Below, piece by piece: positions 35,160 through 45,672 of a stretch of 59,899 nucleotides of DNA. The stretch covers positions 1 through 59,899 of the forward strand of contig NZ_CANLTR010000019.1 in NCBI RefSeq assembly GCF_947494055.1, read 5' to 3'. Source of the stretch: an uncultured Jannaschia sp. (lineage in GTDB: Bacteria; Pseudomonadota; Alphaproteobacteria; Rhodobacterales; Rhodobacteraceae). Within the stretch, counting starts at the first letter, position 1. Each line of letters begins with the position of its first letter. The notes below the pieces were generated by a model, which worked only from the letters and a program-made list of their open reading frames with translations, made no database searches and was not told the origin of the DNA. Position numbers and translations under genes: made by a program.

Positions 35160-35745
35160 ATGTCGGCCCCGGTCCTGGTGCCCGCCTGCCGTACTGGCGT
35201 ATCGCGCGTCCCGGCCTCAGCAGGGTTCGACGAGTTGTCCCGGCTTCTGGAGCTCGGCCGCGACGCGCTGGCGCCCGCGACGGCGCGGATGGCGGGGGAG
35301 GTGGCGGATGTCCTCGCGGGCGGCGGCAAGCTCTTCGTCCGCGGCAACGGGGGCAGCGCGGCGTATGCGCAGCACATGGTGGCCGAACTCGTCGGCCGGT
35401 TCCTGATCCCGGGCCGGCGGGGCCTGCCTGCCATCGCGCTCTGCGCGTGCGCGGCGACGCTGACGGCGCGGTCGAACGATATCGGCTACGAGGACGCGCT
35501 GGCGCGCGACGTGCTGGCGCTCGGCCGGTCGGAGGATGTGATCCTAACCTTCAGCATGTCGGGGGCCACGGCGAACCAGCTGGCGGCCTTCTACGCTGCG
35601 GAAAGCGTCGGGCTGCGGCGGCTGGCGCTTCTGGCCGCGACGGCGGGGCGCTGCGCCCGCTCTGCGTCCGGGCGATCATCGTGCCCTCGCATTTGACGCC
35701 GCGCATCAAGGAGGTACATGTGCTCCTCATGGACGAGATCTGCGC
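35160..35745 (+). pseudogene. gmhA: Decayed phosphoheptose isomerase (SIS domain)
   Basis: The frame from the ATG at 35160 carries a SIS-domain protein: GKLFVRGNGGSAAYAQHMVAELVGRF, ALCACAATLTARSNDIGYED and EDVILTFSMSGATANQ. These are GmhA motifs for converting sedoheptulose 7-phosphate to heptose 7-phosphate. Near 35640 the frame shifts, and the expected C-terminal VPSHLTPRIKEVHVLLMDEIC is in another frame. The next gene's remnant begins immediately after it, so sequence between them has been lost. Confidence 0.7.
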
Positions 35746-36529
35746 CGCCGGTTGCGACGCTCGACCGGGACGGGGCGGTGGTGCTGCGCGCGGGCTGCGG
35801 CACTTTGCACCTGCCGACCGCTTGCGACGTCGAGGGGGCGGACGTGACCGGCGCGGGTGAAATTTTCGCGGCGGCATTGGCGTTGGCACTGACGCTGGCC
35901 GCCGGGGCCGGAATCGCCGTCGCGGCACGGCTGGCCTGCGCCGCCGCCGGGGTCGCGGTCGCCAAGCCCGGCACCGCGACCTGCAGCGCGGCGGAATTGC
36001 GCGCCGCCCTCGCGGGGCAGGTCGTCCGCCCCCTGCCGGCGTGTTGCGCTCGGCGGGGGAGGCGGCGGCATTCGGTCGGGCGGCGCGTGCGGCGGATCGT
36101 CTTCACAATGATTGCTTCGACATCCTGCACGAGGGGCACATGGCGTATCCTAAGGAGGCCCGCTCGCTCGGCGATATGTTGATCGTGGGGGTGAACTCGG
36201 ATGCGTCGGTGCGGCGGTTAAGGGGCCGGCCCCGGCCGGTCAATGCTTGCGCCGGGCGGATGCGGATGCGCACGGCGCTTGGCTTCGTGGACCACGTCGT
36301 GGCCTTCGACGAGGAAAGTCCCGAGGCACTGATCCGGGCGATCCGGTCACAAATGTTCGCCGAGGGCGGCGATAACGACCGTGCGCATCTGCCCCAAGCG
36401 GCGCTGGTCGAGGCGATGGGCGGCGAGGTGCGGCTCCTGCGCTACCGACGCGGCCGCTCGACCACCGACATCATCGCGCGCATCCGCGAGAGCGCCGCGC
36501 CGCGGCCCGTGACCCGGAGCGTCTCGTGA
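35746..36529 (+). pseudogene. hldE: Remnant of bifunctional heptose kinase/adenylyltransferase
   Basis: Only the C-terminal part of the PfkB-type kinase remains (DGAVVLRAGCGTLHLP, then DVTGAGEIFAAALALALTLAAGAG, where families normally have GAGD). A second frame then carries the nucleotidyltransferase domain: NDCFDILHEGHMAYPKEARSLGD, VGVNSDASVRRLRGR and EALIRAIRSQMFAEGGDNDR. HldE makes ADP-heptose precursors for LPS core. The N-terminal two thirds of the kinase domain are absent and the two domains are out of frame with each other. Confidence 0.7.
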
Positions 36530-37646
36530 GCTGAGCCGCCGCGCGCCGGGTGCTGGCCGTCCGGCTGGACGCGATGAGCGACGTGCTGATGACCGCGCCG
36601 GCGCTGGCCGGGCTGAAGGGGCCGGGGCGGCACGTCACGCTGCTCACCTCACCCGCGGGGGCAGGGCGACGCGGATGATCCCGGCGGTGGACGCGGTGAT
36701 CGTGCATTCCGTGACCTAGACCAAGGAGGGGGCGGAGCGCGCGCCCGCCGGCGATCTCGCGCTAATCGAGCGCCTGCGGGCCGGGCGCTTCGATGCCGCC
36801 GCCATCTTCACCGTGCACAGCCAGAGCCCGCTGTCGGCCGCGCTCACGACGCAACCAGCGAGCATTCCGCTCCGGCCCGCGCATTGCCAGGAGAACCCCT
36901 ACGCCTCCTGACCGACTGAGTTCACGAGACCGAACCCGGTACGCATCTGCGCCACGAAGCGCGCCGGCAGATCGACCTCGTGGGCCATGTGGGCCTGACC
37001 GGGCCGGAGGGGCCGGGGCTGGCCGTGCCGACGGCGGCGACGCGGGCGACGGCGGCGCGGCTGGCGGCGCTCGGGCTCGATGAGGGTGATCCTGCATCCC
37101 AAAGTCAGCGCGCCGTTACGCCGCGCGCCGCTCGCCACGCTGGCGAAGGTCGTGCGGCGGCTCGCCCGCGATCGCGGCTGGCGCCTCCTCGTCACCGGCG
37201 GAGCAGGGGAGGGGGCGCTGGTGGCCCCGCTCGCTACGCTGCCCGGGGCGGTGGCGGCGGGGGAGACGAACCTGCCGGAACTTGCCGCGCTGATCGTCCG
37301 CGCGCCCGTTCTCGTGACCATGAATATAGGTCCCGCGCATCTCGCCGCGGCGCTCGGCACGCCGGTAGTCGATCTCTATGCGCTCACCAACTTGCAGCAC
37401 GCGCCGTGGCGGGGGCGGGGGCTGTTCCGCGGCGGGCTCTGCCGCGTCTGCCTGAAGAGCGTTTGCTTCGAGGGGCATCACCGGTGCCTCGCCGGGATCG
37501 AGGTCGGTTCGGTCGTGGCCGCCGTGCGCGAGGCGCCGGCCGGGTGGGCGCCCGCGATCCCGGAGGATCCGGCGGCGCTGTTCGGGACGACCGGCCTCGG
37601 GCGCGGCGTGGACGAGGCACGCGACCTGCTCACGCTGGCGCGGTGA
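36526..37646 (+). pseudogene. Decayed heptosyltransferase (GT9)
   Basis: A GTG at 36526 overlaps the end of the hldE remnant, but codon 3 is TGA. Coding then reads RRVLAVRLDAMSDVLMTAPALAGL and VDAVIVHSVT, then another stop, then GRFDAAAIFTVHSQSPL. The C-terminal half from 37080 is one open stretch: VILHPKVSAPLRRAPLATLAKVV, the GT9 motif TMNIGPAHLAAALGTPVVDLY, and a Cys-rich tail. The pattern is that of WaaF/RfaF-like ADP-heptose transferases. At least three lesions lie in the first half. Confidence 0.7.
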
Positions 37647-38574
37647 TCGTGGCGCCGCCGGTCCGCCGCCTCCTCGTCGTGGGGCTTCCGGGTGGGCTCG
37701 GCGACGTGGCCGAGGCGCTGCCGATAATTCTGGCGCTGGCGCGGTCGCATCCGCGGGCACGGGCGAAGGTGCTGGCCTTCGCGTCCGGCGCGGCCCTGCT
37801 CGCCGACGATCCGCATGTCGACTCGGCACGGGTCGCGGCGGCGGGCGGGGCGCGGGCGTTGCCGCGGATTGGGCTTGCGACGCTGGCGGCGGTGCTCGGC
37901 GGGGGTCGCTGGGACGGGGCGGTGATCCTGACGAGCTTCGCGCAGAGCCCGCCCCCGGCCGCGCTGGTCTGCCGCCGCGCGGTCATTCCTTTGGTCGTGG
38001 GCGCCTTCGACGAGGCGGGCGGCGCGCATACGCATCGGCTGCCGAAGGGGGACCGGACTATCCATCAGGCCGAGCGCAACCGCGATCTCGCCCGCGCGCC
38101 CGGCTTCACGGCGGGCGATCCGGCGATACGGCGGGCCGTTCCCGACGAGGCGTACATCGCCGCATGGACGCTTGCGGGGCCGTCCGGGCCGGGCGGGTAT
38201 CTGCTGGTGTCGCCCTGAGCCAGCGCGGCGGCGCGTCAATACGCGCCCGAGGGGATGGCTGCCGCTGCGGTGCGGATCGCGGCGGCACATGATGCGGGTG
38301 GTCGTGACCGGCGCGCCCGGCGACACGGCCCGCGGCGCGGCGCTGGCGGCTGCCATTCCTAGCGGCCGCGACGTGACCGGGCAGACCAGCGTTGCCGAGG
38401 CCGTGGCGCTCGTGGAGGGCGCACGGCTCCTGCTCTGCTGCAACAGCTCGGCGATGCATATGCTCGGGGCGCTCGGCACGCCGGCGCTCGTCCTGTTCGC
38501 GGTCACGGAACTGCCGTCGCAATGGGCGCCGCGGCGGCGGACGCGCTGCTTGCCCGGTCGCTGCGGGCCGTCTT
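37643..38574 (+). pseudogene. Second decayed GT9 heptosyltransferase-like gene
   Basis: A GTG at 37643 overlaps the previous stop (GTGA). The frame gives RRLLVVGLPGGLGDVAEALPIILAL and continues to GYLLVSP, where TGA (38216-38218) interrupts. The expected continuation (AARQYAPEGMAAAAVRI) is in another frame, and the third part (RVVVTGAPGDTARG, LLLCCNSSAMHMLGALGTPALVLF) is in yet another. The motif order is complete, so the lesions are small insertions or deletions. Confidence 0.7.
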
Positions 38575-39579
38575 GTAACCAAGGTGTTCCAGCCGTTCGT
38601 CGGAGAGGCCGATCACGCAGCGCTGACCGCGCGCGCGTTGCGCGGAAACCGAGCGGCGGTCGCGCGGCTGACGGCACTCGCCCTCGACGAGGCGAAGGGG
38701 GCGGCGGGGGCGCTGTTCGGCGGCGTGGTCGAGCCGTTCTGCCACGGGTTCACGCAGGCCGGGGCGCCTGCGACCAAGCGCTGGCGCAGGTGATCGATCT
38801 CGCGCATCGGCATCCGGCCTGCGCCGCGTTCGATGCGGCCCTGACGCTCGAGGGGATCGGGGACGAGGCCGACCTGCTAGCGCGGGCGGGCCGGGGGACC
38901 GAGGCTGGTTCGACCCGCGCGTCGGATCGCATCGGCTTTTTCTCGCGCGTGACGTCGGGCGCGGATCTTGCCGTTACGGTTCCGCTCGTGCGCGGGTTGG
39001 CGGTTCGGTGCCGTCGCGTCGGATACGCCGCGGCCGCCGCGGCCCGTGGATGTGGTCTGGTCGTGGCGGCTGCGGGCGGCGATGGGCGCGGATGGCCGGG
39101 AGATCATGGCGGCGGGGTTCGGCACCGGCGGTAATCCGGCCAAGCTGATCGGGCCGGACTTCGAGGCGGGGACGCTCGCCGCTCTGGTCGCGGACGGGCC
39201 TCGCGTGCTGCTCTCGCGCGGGGTCGGCGCGGCGGGGCCGGCGGCGACGGAGGCGGTCTGTGCGGCGCTGGTCGGCCGGGGTCTGCGGGTGCTCCACTTT
39301 CCCGAGGGCCAAGTCGGGCCGGGCACGGATGCGGATGTGGTGACGTGGCAGGCGGATCCGGGCTAGGAATCCGCGGGGCAGCACATCGCGGCGGCTCTGG
39401 GTGTACCGACGCTGACGGTTTTCGTCACGGCGGCCGGGGCGTGGCACGTTGACAGCCGGCGGCCGCGCGGGACCGGCGCGATCCGTGTCCTGCGGGTCGA
39501 TCCGGGCGTGGTGGGTTCGACGATCGTCGGGCCCGCCATGGTGGCGATGCGGGAGTTGCTGAAGGACGTGCGTAGGTAA
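38575..39579 (+). pseudogene. Third decayed heptosyltransferase-like gene
   Basis: Pieces of coding sequence in several frames follow one another: VTKVFQPFVGEADHAALTAR, then QALAQVIDLAHRHPACAAFD, then GTLAALVADGPRVLLSRG. A TAG at about 39364 is followed in the same frame by GQHIAAALGVPTLTVF and a run to TAA at 39577-39579. The end (IAAALGVPTLTVF) has the form of the nucleotide-sugar-binding part of GT9 proteins. The N-terminal part is not recognisable to me. This closes the row of broken sugar genes. Confidence 0.5.
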
Positions 39580-39637
39580 GACGCGAGGGGATCGAGTAAT
39601 CGGATCCTACGCGTTGGTGTTTCGCCCGGCGACACGC

Positions 39638-39706
39638 CGGGCAGCCCCCGACCGCCCCCCAGGGCGGGGGCTTTACCCCCGCCTGCGGCCGGGGGCTGCC
39701 CTCTTC
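39638..39706. repeat. Dispersed palindromic repeat, copy 1
   Basis: A GC-rich 69-base unit whose ends GGGCAGCCCCCG and CGGGGGCTGCCC are inverted, with an inner hairpin CGCCCCCCAGGGCGGGGGC. A near-identical copy lies at 43350-43418 in the same orientation. It is in a gap between the last decayed sugar gene and the oxidoreductase gene. Confidence 0.8.
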
Positions 39707-39752
39707 GTATGACGACGGTCTTGCACGCGCGGTGCGCCACTCGCCCGCCCCG

Positions 39753-40673
<921 letters not shown>

Positions 40674-41050
40674 GCTGCGTCACCTCTGTTGCGTCCGGGC
40701 GGGTCCCTGCGCAGGCAGGGACGTCCCGAACGGGTCCGTCCTGAACAGGCGGGCCGGCCGGATGTTCCGCCGCCGGTCCGGTGACGCCGTTCCGGCCATC
40801 CCCGACCCGTCTCGCGGCCCGCTACGGCACCGCGCAGGGACGCCGCCCGCGACCGAACTGACTGGATCGCGGACCGGCGGCGGAAACGACGTTTCGGACG
40901 GGCGCGGGTCCGTGCTCGGGACCCGGGGCCGGGAGGGGGGGCGAGGGGTTCCACGGCGCGGTTGCGTACGCGGGTTTCCGGGCGGACCGGTTGCCGGAAC
41001 CTAGCCCCGGATCGAACGTTCCTTCGCGTCATCGCAGGGGAATGCGCGCC
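40674..41050. other. Intergenic region upstream of the Mn catalase gene
   Basis: About 375 bases of very GC-rich DNA between two divergent genes. I see no gene and no clear repeat. The last 20 bases hold the ribosome-binding site AGGGGA for the catalase gene. Promoters for both directions should lie here. Confidence 0.5.
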
Positions 41051-41890
41051 ATGTTCTACACGGATTACAAGCTTCAGTTTCCGGTGCGGGTGGAGACCCC
41101 GAGCCCCGTCTTCGCGCGCGCCCTGCAACAGGCGATCGGCGGGGTCGAGGGCGAGATCCGGGTCGCGATGCAGTACATGTTCCAGGCCTGGGGCATGAAG
41201 GGGCTAGGCTCCGCGCGCTACCGCGACCTGTTGCTCAATACCGCCGCCGAAGAGCTCGGCCATATCGAGATGCTGGCCACCGCCGTCGCGCTGAACCTCG
41301 AGGGCGCGCCGCTGGAGCTTCAGGAAGAGGGGGCCGCCGACGCCGCGGTCGGTTCGATCATGGGCGGACGCAACTTCCGCCAGTTCCTGTCGGCCGGTCT
41401 GGGCGCGCTGCCCGTCGATGCCGACGGCGTGCCGTTCGACATGAGCCACATCTACGCCTCCGGCAACATCGCTGGCGACATGTACGCCAACATCACCGCC
41501 GAGGGCACGGGCCGGACGCTGGCGACGCGGCTCTACCACATGACGAACGATGCGGGCATGCGGGAGATGCTGGCCTATCTGATCGCGCGGGACACGATGC
41601 ACCAGAACCAGTGGAAGGCCGTGCTCGAGGAGCTGGAGGCCGAAAACCCGCAGATGCCGGTGCCGAACTCCTTCCCGCAGGCCGAGGAGAACCAGGAGTT
41701 CAGCTACGCCTTCCTCGGCTTCACCGCCGACGGCGCCGAGCCGCCGGCCGGCCGCTGGAGCGAGGGCGAGTCCGTCGACGGCAAGGGCACCTTCACCACG
41801 CGGGCGATGGAGCCGATGGGCGACGTGCCGACCCCGCCCGCCCCGCGGCCGGGAACCTATCCGCAGACTTCGCAGCTTCCGGACCAGTGA
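41051..41890 (+). CDS. Manganese catalase family protein
   Basis: The product is 279 residues. The ATG at 41051 was chosen over 41042 because AGGGGA is nine bases away from it, and family members begin MFY. The ferritin-like four-helix fold carries the di-manganese ligands in GVEGEIRVAMQYMF, AAEELGHIEMLATAV and DTMHQNQW. The helix GNIAGDMYANITAEG is also typical. It decomposes hydrogen peroxide in the cytosol. The downstream HIRAN protein gene starts one base after its stop, so the two are probably an operon. Confidence 0.9.
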   Translation: MFYTDYKLQFPVRVETPSPVFARALQQAIGGVEGEIRVAMQYMFQAWGMKGLGSARYRDLLLNTAAEELGHIEMLATAVALNLEGAPLELQEEGAADAAVGSIMGGRNFRQFLSAGLGALPVDADGVPFDMSHIYASGNIAGDMYANITAEGTGRTLATRLYHMTNDAGMREMLAYLIARDTMHQNQWKAVLEELEAENPQMPVPNSFPQAEENQEFSYAFLGFTADGAEPPAGRWSEGESVDGKGTFTTRAMEPMGDVPTPPAPRPGTYPQTSQLPDQ

Positions 41891-41891
41891 G

Positions 41892-42308
41892 ATGAGCACG
41901 TCACGCAGAACCTTCCTCGCCGCCGCGGGGGCGGGCTCCGCCGGCCTCGGACTGGGGATCGGCGGCGCCTCGGCGTCCGCGGCGGGCGGCGGGCGCAGCC
42001 TGCCGCTCCTGTCCACCCATCTCGCCGGAACCGAACGCTACGAGGCCCCGGCTCATGCGCCCGCGCTCGCCGCGGGCGACCGGCTGCAACTGCGCCGCGA
42101 GCCGGAGCACAGCTACGATGCGCGCGCGATCTCCGTCTGGACGCCGGACGGACAGCGCAAGCTAGGCTACGTGCCGCGCGTCCACAACCAAGCGCTGGCC
42201 AACCTGATGGATGCCGGCGTGGCGGCCGAGAGCCGGTTGCGTGTCGTCAGGGGCACGCCCGAGCGGCCGGACATCCTGCTCGACGTGGCGATCGTCCTTC
42301 CCGCCTGA
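41892..42308 (+). CDS. Tat-exported HIRAN-domain protein
   Basis: The product is 138 residues. The N-terminus MSTSRRTFLAAAGAGSAGLG is a twin-arginine signal peptide, with ASASAA before the probable cleavage site. The rest is one HIRAN domain: LSTHLAGTERYEAP, AAGDRLQLRREPEHSYDARAISVW, then KLGYVPRVHNQALANLMDAG. HIRAN domains are known from Rad5/HLTF helicases, where they bind DNA ends, and also occur alone in bacteria. Here no helicase is attached and the protein would be outside the cytoplasm. The gene is one base from the Mn catalase stop. Confidence 0.8.
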   Translation: MSTSRRTFLAAAGAGSAGLGLGIGGASASAAGGGRSLPLLSTHLAGTERYEAPAHAPALAAGDRLQLRREPEHSYDARAISVWTPDGQRKLGYVPRVHNQALANLMDAGVAAESRLRVVRGTPERPDILLDVAIVLPA

Positions 42309-42393
42309 GGGGCGGGTGTCGAGCCTTCGTTCGCGACATGCCGCGCCCGACGGAGCGGGGCGGCCCTTTTGACTCAAGACAGGGAGATCCCCG

Positions 42394-43251
42394 ATGCAAG
42401 ACGCCCCCGAACCCCCGCAGCCCGAGCAGAAGCAGCCGATGCCGGGCACGACCGAAAAGATGGACCCCCGTCCGGATCACGGCGAGGACAGCTATGTCGG
42501 CCACGACCGGCTGAAGGACAAGAAGACGATCATCACCGGCGGCGACAGCGGCATCGGACGCGCCGTGGCCATCGCCTTTGCGCGCGAGGGCGCCGACGTC
42601 CTGATATCCTATCTCGACGAGGAGGAGGATGCCCGCGAGACGGCCCGGTTGGTCGAGGCGGCGGGCCGGCAGGCGGTGCTGGTGCCCGGCGACCTCAGCG
42701 ATCCGGCGCATTGCCGCAAGGTGATCGACGAGGCGGCGCAGGCCTTCGGGCGGATCGACGTGCTGGTCAGCAACGCCGCCCATCAGGCGCATTTCGAGAA
42801 GTTCGAGGACATCACCGACGCGGAATGGCGCAAGACCTTCGCGGTGAACGTGGACCCGTTCTTCTACCTCGTGAAGGCCGCGCTGCCGCACATGCAGGCG
42901 GGCGGGTCGATCATCGCGACGAACTCGATCAACGCCGACCAGCCGAGCCCCGGCCTGCTGCCCTATGCCACGACGAAGGGCACGATCCGGGACATGATCG
43001 CCGGGCTGGGCGCGATGCTGGCCGAGCGGGGCATCCGCGTGAACGGCGTGGCGCCGGGGCCGGTCTGGACGCCGCTCATCCCCGCGACGATGCCGCCGGA
43101 GAAGGTCAAGAGCTTCGGCAGCAACACGCCGCTCGGTCGCGCCGCGCAACCGAGGGAGCTGGCCCCGCCCTACGTGATGCTCGCCAGCGACGAGTCGAGC
43201 TACATCATCGGCGCGACCATCCCCGTGACGGGCGGGCGGCCATTCATCTGA
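42394..43251 (+). CDS. SDR-family oxidoreductase (YghA-like, stress-associated type)
   Basis: The product is 285 residues with AGGGAG upstream. An N-terminal extension rich in Pro and Gln (EPPQPEQKQPMPG) precedes the cofactor motif ITGGDSGIGRA. The catalytic Ser is in ATNSINAD, and Tyr and Lys are in LPYATTKGTI. The C-terminus is VTGGRPFI, as in the YghA/YhdF group. Such genes often sit with Mn catalase genes in general-stress clusters. The substrate is unknown. It lies downstream of the catalase-HIRAN pair on the same strand and may be co-transcribed. Confidence 0.88.
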   Translation: MQDAPEPPQPEQKQPMPGTTEKMDPRPDHGEDSYVGHDRLKDKKTIITGGDSGIGRAVAIAFAREGADVLISYLDEEEDARETARLVEAAGRQAVLVPGDLSDPAHCRKVIDEAAQAFGRIDVLVSNAAHQAHFEKFEDITDAEWRKTFAVNVDPFFYLVKAALPHMQAGGSIIATNSINADQPSPGLLPYATTKGTIRDMIAGLGAMLAERGIRVNGVAPGPVWTPLIPATMPPEKVKSFGSNTPLGRAAQPRELAPPYVMLASDESSYIIGATIPVTGGRPFI

Positions 43252-43349
43252 CACGTGCCGGGACTTGCCCGGCGTGCCGTCAGCGGGGTCAATAGCAACA
43301 ATGACGGCCAGGCCGATTTTTCGAGCGCGCCTGTGCCTGGCCGTCAGGT

Positions 43350-43418
43350 CGGGCAGCCCCCGTCCGCCCCCCAGGGCGGGGGCTTTGCCCCCACCCGCGG
43401 CCGGGGACTGCCCTTTCC
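43350..43418. repeat. Dispersed palindromic repeat, copy 2
   Basis: Second copy of the 69-base GC-rich palindromic unit seen at 39638-39706, in the same orientation and with only a few base differences. It lies in the 373-base gap before the flavoprotein gene. Apart from this repeat and a ribosome-binding site near 43611 the gap shows nothing recognisable. Confidence 0.8.
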
Positions 43419-43624
43419 GTGGTTCGGAATGGGGTAAGCCTTTCTCCAGCCGCGTCCTGCACGCCGATCCGGGTCTGGCCGGCTTGCTGGCGTGGCAGAC
43501 GGTCGCGATTCCGCGTGTCGGTCGGAACCTGTCGCGACGTTTCGGGTCGATCCGGTGCAAGGCCGAGGACCGGAACAGTCACGTCCCCCGGCCATACGGC
43601 ACGATTGTCCGAGGGAGGTACGAC

Positions 43625-45034
43625 TTGGCGGAACATTCCTGCGACGTGGCCGTGATCGGCGCCGGCACGGCGGGGCTGGCGGCGGAACGCGCCGCGCGAG
43701 AGGGCGGCGCGACGACGCGGCTGATCGACGAGAGCTTCGGCGGAACGGTCTGCGCGACGGTCGGCTGCATGCCCTCGAAGCTGCTCATCGCCGCGGCGGA
43801 TGCGGCGCATGGCGTTCGCCGCGCGTCAATCTTCGGAGTCGAGCCCGGCGGCGTGACGGTCGACGGTCCTGCGGTCATGGCGCGACTGCGCAAGGAACGC
43901 GACCGCTTCGCCGCGGCCACGCGGGGCGCCTTCGACGATCTGCCGGCGGGGACGTGCCTGAAGGGCCGGGCGCGGTTCACCGGGCCGACGCGGCTCGAAC
44001 TCGACAGGGGCGACGTGGTCTTTGCCCGGGCGGTCGTCGTCGCGGCGGGGGCCTATCCGATGGTGCCCGCGCCGTTCGAGGCTCTGGGGGATCTCGTCCT
44101 GACGAACCGGACCGTCTTCGAGATCGCGGACCTTCCGCGCTCGCTCGCGGTCATCGGCGGCGGGGCCATCGGGCTGGAGCTGGCGCAGGCCATGGCCCGG
44201 CTCGGCGTCGAGACCTGTCTTTTCGACCATGCGGAGACGCTGGGCGGGTCCGAGGACGCGGAGGTTCAGGCCGCGCTCGAGGAGATCCTCGGGGCGGAGG
44301 TGACGCTCCATCTCGGCGTCGAGGTCGAGGCCGCGCGGGAGGGGGACGAGGCCCGTCTCTCCTGGTCGGGGGCGTCGGCGGGGGAGGCCCGCTTCGAGCG
44401 GGTCCTCGTCGCGGCCGGCCGGCCGCCGCAGCTCGACGGGCTCGACCTGGTCGCCGCGGCGCTCGCGCTCGACGAGACGGGCTTGCCCGCGTTCGACCCG
44501 ACGACCCTGCAATGCGGCGACGCGCCCGTCTTCGTGGCCGGCGACGTGAACGGCGACCGCCCGGTCCTGCACGAAGCCTCCGACGAGGGTACGCGCGCCG
44601 GGCGCAACGCCGCCGCCTGGCCCGACGTCACGCCCGTCGCGCGCAGCGTCCCGTTCCGCCTGACCTTCACCGACCCGCCCTTCGCCGTCCTCGGCGCGCC
44701 GGCCGCGGCGGACAGCATCGTCGGCACCGCCTCCTACGCCGATCAGGGCCGGGCGCGGGTGGAGGCGCGGGCGCAGGGCCTCGTCCGCCTTTACGCCGCC
44801 GCGCCGGACGGCCGGCTGACGGGGGCGGAACTGTTCGCGCCGGGGGCCGATCACATGGCGCATCTGCTGGTGCTGGCGTTGTCGCGGGGTGAGACGGCGT
44901 CCGCGCTCCTCGATCTGCCGATCTACCATCCGACGCTCGAGGAGGGGCTGAAGCCGGCACTGCGCGCGATCTGCGCCGCGCCGCAAATCTCCGCGCGCAG
45001 CAGCCGGGACAGCGGCGATCCGCCCGGGGCGTAG
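43625..45034 (+). CDS. Dihydrolipoyl-dehydrogenase-like pyridine nucleotide-disulfide oxidoreductase
   Basis: The product is 469 residues if it starts at the TTG at 43625, which has GAGGGAGG upstream; no in-frame ATG or GTG sits close to that site. FAD motif: VAVIGAGTAGLAAERAA. Redox cysteines: GTVCATVGCMPSKLL. NAD motif: LAVIGGGAIGLELAQAM. The C-terminal His-Glu base region is YHPTLEEGLKPAL. All catalytic elements of the dihydrolipoyl dehydrogenase/glutathione reductase group are present. The GGTV before the first Cys has one residue more than the common GGTC form. Lipoamide need not be its substrate, since no E2 gene is near. Confidence 0.85.
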   Translation: MAEHSCDVAVIGAGTAGLAAERAAREGGATTRLIDESFGGTVCATVGCMPSKLLIAAADAAHGVRRASIFGVEPGGVTVDGPAVMARLRKERDRFAAATRGAFDDLPAGTCLKGRARFTGPTRLELDRGDVVFARAVVVAAGAYPMVPAPFEALGDLVLTNRTVFEIADLPRSLAVIGGGAIGLELAQAMARLGVETCLFDHAETLGGSEDAEVQAALEEILGAEVTLHLGVEVEAAREGDEARLSWSGASAGEARFERVLVAAGRPPQLDGLDLVAAALALDETGLPAFDPTTLQCGDAPVFVAGDVNGDRPVLHEASDEGTRAGRNAAAWPDVTPVARSVPFRLTFTDPPFAVLGAPAAADSIVGTASYADQGRARVEARAQGLVRLYAAAPDGRLTGAELFAPGADHMAHLLVLALSRGETASALLDLPIYHPTLEEGLKPALRAICAAPQISARSSRDSGDPPGA

Positions 45035-45149
45035 GGCAGGGGGCGCAGGCACGGCCTGTCGAGACGGCGGACATGCCTTCACGACCCCGTGCGATGCGTT
45101 GCCCGGCCCGTAGGCGCGGTTATCTGACCGTGATACCGTCGAGAGAGAC

Positions 45150-45672
45150 ATGACACGCAGGAGCTCCGGCATGGCCATTCTCGCCTCCCGCCGCACGATC
45201 ATCGCAGGCGCCGCCGCAGCGGCCACCGGGCTCGCCATGCCCGCGATCCTTCGCCCGGCGGCGGCGCAGGGTCTGGCGCCCACGCCGACGATGCGGGGTG
45301 GCGCCAACAATTACCGGCCCGGCGCGCCCCTTGGTCGAGCGCATCGGCGGGGGCGGGTTCCTTATGACCGGGTCGGTGCGCCGCGCCGGCGACGGGGCCC
45401 CGGTCCGGGATGCGCGGATTCAGGTCTGGGCCCACACCACCGAAGGCTACGAGAGCGATCCGGAGAGCCACGGGGCGACCCTCACCGATGCCGACGGCAC
45501 GTTCCGGATGGAGATGCCGCAGATCGTGCCCGCCTTCGGCCAGCCGCACGGCCACCTTGCCTACGATTCCGATTTCGACGGCGCGGCTTTCGGGACGGTG
45601 TTCCTGCGTCCGGTGATGGCGTCGGCGCGCGACGCGAGCCTCGAAGCCCATTTCGTTCTCGCCCCCGTGTGA
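45150..45672 (+). pseudogene. Intradiol-ring-cleavage dioxygenase-like gene with a single frameshift
   Basis: The 5' frame starts with a twin-arginine-like export signal (LASRRTIIAGAAAAATGLAMP) and runs to MRGGANNYRPGAPL. The remaining two thirds is in the next frame: PLVERIGGGGFLMTGSVRRAG, DARIQVWAHTTEG, ESHGATLTDADGTFRMEMPQIV, QPHGHLAYD. One extra C in a CCCC run near 45332-45335 explains the shift exactly. The fold is that of exported intradiol-dioxygenase-like proteins, but the iron-ligand Tyr pair is not clear. The next gene starts on its stop (GTGA), so the pair was an operon. A sequencing error is possible. Confidence 0.7.

Noticed and set aside
43255-43437. Short ORF across the second palindromic repeat
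   Set aside because: It consists mostly of the repeat itself and reads as low-complexity sequence.
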